Positions 61,851-64,000 of a DNA stretch of 64,000 bases are shown in pieces. Location of the stretch: contig JAZKBK010000003.1 in NCBI GenBank assembly GCA_040388625.1, positions 186,001 through 250,000 on the forward strand, read 5' to 3'. This stretch comes from Gemmatimonadota bacterium. GTDB lineage: Bacteria; Gemmatimonadota; Gemmatimonadetes; Gemmatimonadales; Gemmatimonadaceae. The notes under the pieces are model-generated. The model was given only the letters and a program-made list of their open reading frames with translations, was not told where the DNA came from and searched no databases. The position numbers were made by a program, and so were the translations under genes. How positions within the stretch are numbered: position 1 is the first letter of the stretch; every line of letters starts with the position of its first letter.

Positions 61851-62767
61851 CCCAGGTACCGATTCAGAATGGGTGAGTATGCGTCGATACGCCTGTCACG
61901 CAGGAATGGCCAGTTGCGGCGCGTGTACTCGATCAGGGCAGGATCGCATTTCGCGACGAGCACGCTCGGCTCGAGCCCCGCCTCGGCGATCACTCTTCCG
62001 AACGGATCCGACACGAAAGAGTGGCCGAAGAATTCGATTCCATCGGTGCCCGACTCCTCCTCGAATCCCACGCGGTTGGGCGAGGCGACATACACGCCAT
62101 TCGCAATCGCGTGCGCGCGCTGCGCCGTACGCCATGCATCCAGCTGCGCCGGCCCGAACTCCGCCTTCTCCGCGGGATGCCAGCCAATCGCCGTAGGATA
62201 GAAGATGACGTCGGCACCGAGTAGTGCGGTGATACGTGCGGCCTCCGGATACCACTGATCCCAGCAGATCAGGACGCCGACATCGGCATAGCGCGTCTTC
62301 CAGACTCGAAAGCCGCTAGCCCCCGGGTGTTCTTCCTTCTCGTATGTGCGGTTCGCGTCGCCAGGCGTGAAGTAATACTTCTCGTAGTACAGCGGGTCGT
62401 CGGGGATGTGCATTTTGTGATACACACCCAGCAGCGAGCCGTCGGCGTCGATCACCGCAGCCGAGTTGCGATAGAGTCCAGCGGCCTGACGCTCGAAGAT
62501 GGGGACGATTATCACGACCTCGAGCTCCCGGGCCAGCTCCTGCATCCGATCCGTTACCGGCCCGGGAATGGGCTCCGCGATGTCGAACCGCTCGCAGCTC
62601 TGGCTGGTGCAGAAGTAGTGAGAGTTGAACATCTCCTGCAGGCAGATGATCTGGGCCCCGCGGCCCGCGGCTTCCCGGATCCGGGTCACTGCCCGGTCCA
62701 GCGTCTCGGCGGGCGTTGCGGCGACCGCTTCCTGGATGATTCCGACCGTGAAGGGCTCTCTGCGCAT
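61847..62767 (-). CDS. aguB: N-carbamoylputrescine amidase
   Basis: 306 residues of the nitrilase superfamily, with the Glu45-Lys118-Cys168 triad (ICLQEMFNS, VYHKMHIPDDP, VLICWDQWYPEAAR). YYFTPGDANRTYEKEEHPGASGFRV and SPNRVGFEEESG are typical of the AguB branch rather than of beta-ureidopropionase. It releases putrescine, CO2 and ammonia. Together with aguA it gives the arginine-decarboxylase route to putrescine. The upstream region 62768-62996 is the divergent promoter space shared with the binding-protein gene. Confidence 0.94.
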   Translation of the reverse strand: MRREPFTVGIIQEAVAATPAETLDRAVTRIREAAGRGAQIICLQEMFNSHYFCTSQSCERFDIAEPIPGPVTDRMQELARELEVVIIVPIFERQAAGLYRNSAAVIDADGSLLGVYHKMHIPDDPLYYEKYYFTPGDANRTYEKEEHPGASGFRVWKTRYADVGVLICWDQWYPEAARITALLGADVIFYPTAIGWHPAEKAEFGPAQLDAWRTAQRAHAIANGVYVASPNRVGFEEESGTDGIEFFGHSFVSDPFGRVIAEAGLEPSVLVAKCDPALIEYTRRNWPFLRDRRIDAYSPILNRYLG

Positions 62768-62996
62768 AGGCGAAAATTAACCGAATCCCGCTACATACAG
62801 GACCGTGGGCGGAGGCCGCTGGCTTCAATCGACGCCGTCGCCTGCCGAAACTCTCTCTAGAGCTGCGTCCCCGTCTGGTGAGATGGTGACACAGTGCTCG
62901 TCCATGTCGTCCTTGTAGGGCGGCATCGAGTGGAGCGGCGTCGAGCCGATGGCCTGCCTGGCTGTCTCGGTTGCATTGGTGGCATTGGAGGTTTTG

Positions 62997-64000
62997 TTGG
63001 ATCGTCGTATCGTCGTCGCGGCTCTTGCCGCGTCCATAAGCACCTTGAGCACCTTGGTCGCCTGCTCCCGTCAGCCTCGGGAGTACCTGCTTGGCGCGGC
63101 CGGTCCCCAGACTGTGGCCTACGGAATCCAGAACCAGCACGGGATCGATCTCGCTGTGGATGAGATCAACCGCGCCGGCGGGATAGACGGTGTGCCGCTA
63201 CGCGTCGTCGCAAGTGACGATCGTGCAAGCGGAGCCGACGCAGCTCGCGTCGCTGGTGAGTTCGTGGCGAACCGGAAGATTCTTGCGGTGATTGGCCACG
63301 CGGGATCCGGTGCCGAGGTATCTGCTGCGCGCGTATACGACGGCGGTCATCTTCCAGCTGTGGCCACGACGCCGTCGTCGCCCGACATAACCGGGATCTC
63401 GCCGTGGGTGTTTCGCATGAGCACCAGCGATTCTGTGAACGGAATAACGCTCGCGCGCTTCGCATCGTCGCTGAGCGACTCGCTGCACCGTCCCGCAAGG
63501 GTCGCCGTTCTGTATCACAACGACTCGTATGGACGCGGGCTGTCCGACGCGTTCCTGCACAGCTTCAAGGGCCAGGTTCTGAGCACAGATCCGATCGGCA
63601 CCGACACGAACCTCGAGCCGTACATCACGTACTTCAAGACACACGCTCCCGACATCGTATTCGTCGCAAGCGATGAGGATCTTGGAATCAAGGTGCTGCG
63701 CGAGGCGCGCAGGCAACACCTGTCGGCCACGTTCCTGGGTGGCGACGGATGGCAGGGTGTGGTGAGTGACCCTGCGTCGGAGGGAGCCTTTGTCGGAACA
63801 CCATTCACCGCGCAGAACAGCAGCGAAGCAACGCAGAGGTTCGCGTCCGCATTTCGCGCCAGGTACGGGATGGTGCCGGACGCACATGCCGCGCTGGCGT
63901 ACGACGCGACACGGCTGATCGCGAGCGCGCTCAGGAGCGGCGCTACCACCAGAACCGAAATTCGCGATTATCTCTCATCGCTGAAGCAATCGACCGCATT
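62997..64000 (+). CDS. Lipoprotein ABC substrate-binding protein, branched-chain amino acid type (partial)
   Basis: The frame opens at TTG 62997 with GGAGG 5 nt upstream and runs off the right edge without a stop. The N-terminus ends in TLSTLVAC, a lipobox with Cys23. The mature part is a type I periplasmic binding domain (Peripla_BP_6/LivJ-like): QNQHGIDLAVDEINRAGGIDGVPLRVV, ILAVIGHAGSGAEVSAARVYDGG, ARVAVLYHNDSYGRGLSDAF, YITYFKTHAPDIVFVAS and ATFLGGDGWQG. Candidates include amino acids, amides or urea; permease and ATPase genes may follow outside the window. The start is inferred from the ribosome binding site and signal. Confidence 0.85.
   Translation, partial: MDRRIVVAALAASISTLSTLVACSRQPREYLLGAAGPQTVAYGIQNQHGIDLAVDEINRAGGIDGVPLRVVASDDRASGADAARVAGEFVANRKILAVIGHAGSGAEVSAARVYDGGHLPAVATTPSSPDITGISPWVFRMSTSDSVNGITLARFASSLSDSLHRPARVAVLYHNDSYGRGLSDAFLHSFKGQVLSTDPIGTDTNLEPYITYFKTHAPDIVFVASDEDLGIKVLREARRQHLSATFLGGDGWQGVVSDPASEGAFVGTPFTAQNSSEATQRFASAFRARYGMVPDAHAALAYDATRLIASALRSGATTRTEIRDYLSSLKQSTA

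Noticed and set aside
62825-63052. 75-residue minus-strand frame
   Set aside because: It overlaps the signal peptide of the binding protein and has no recognisable motif; more likely a chance frame in the divergent promoter space. Retained only as a faint possibility.
63198-63887. 229-residue minus-strand frame at the right end
   Set aside because: It is antisense to the substrate-binding lipoprotein, whose plus-strand frame is intact from 62997 to the end and matches a known family.

Overview
This is a high-GC bacterial chromosome segment with no rRNA, phage structural module, intact insertion sequence or CRISPR array. The gene content suggests a Gemmatimonadota-like soil or sediment organism: many Tat or Sec exported hydrolases and metallopeptidases, small NTF2-like, VOC, cupin and DHFR-like genes, TPR proteins, and multicopper oxidase plus cupredoxin. 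This taxonomic guess rests on overall resemblance only. No 16S or marker-gene search could be run.

Layout. 1-7 kb: a partial enolase-superfamily enzyme coupled to a TSUP exporter, a Tat-exported amidase, an orphan membrane protein, an NTF2-like protein and a Tat-exported class V aminotransferase. 7-18.3 kb is an accessory zone of small genes and debris: two DHFR-like proteins, a frameshifted membrane-gene remnant, a copper operon (cupredoxin lipoprotein and four-domain multicopper oxidase), a HigA antitoxin whose HigB toxin has lost its middle, an ArsR/SRPBCC pair with a 24-bp palindrome centred on the start codon, and VapBC. Two GGGTCAGA-ended hairpins and arrays of an 11-bp repeat (CTCCGTCCCCA type) lie between genes. 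18.4-29 kb: a large M14 peptidase, two MFS transporters, a ferric-reductase-like flavocytochrome, rpiB, a vWA protein, and a 420-bp element with 60-bp terminal inverted repeats. 29-36.5 kb is core metabolism (osmC, citrate synthase, dUTPase, acetyl-CoA synthetase) plus a VKOR/DsbA disulfide pair. 36.5-49 kb: an unusual alpha/beta hydrolase, a CDP-alcohol phosphatidyltransferase, an M16 peptidase, two coupled TPR proteins, and a kynureninase-like enzyme following an M28 peptidase. 49-54 kb: an O-antigen-ligase-like protein and aconitase A.

54.3-57.8 kb holds the most interesting system: an aromatic amino acid operon (DAHP synthase, prephenate dehydratase, AroH chorismate mutase, threonine synthase). 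It is preceded by a 37-codon ORF containing Phe-Tyr-Tyr-Tyr-Ala-Ser-Tyr-Trp, mutually exclusive RNA stems and an intrinsic terminator. That is the architecture of a ribosome-mediated transcription attenuator. tRNA-Asn(GUU), a membrane PAS-GGDEF diguanylate cyclase, a DCC-family protein, the agmatine-to-putrescine pair aguB-aguA and the start of a lipoprotein branched-chain-type binding protein complete the window.

Working together: citrate synthase, aconitase and acetyl-CoA synthetase feed the TCA cycle. The DAHP synthase, chorismate mutase and dehydratase chain leads to phenylpyruvate. AguA and AguB convert agmatine to putrescine. VKOR and the DsbA-like protein probably form one oxidative folding relay.
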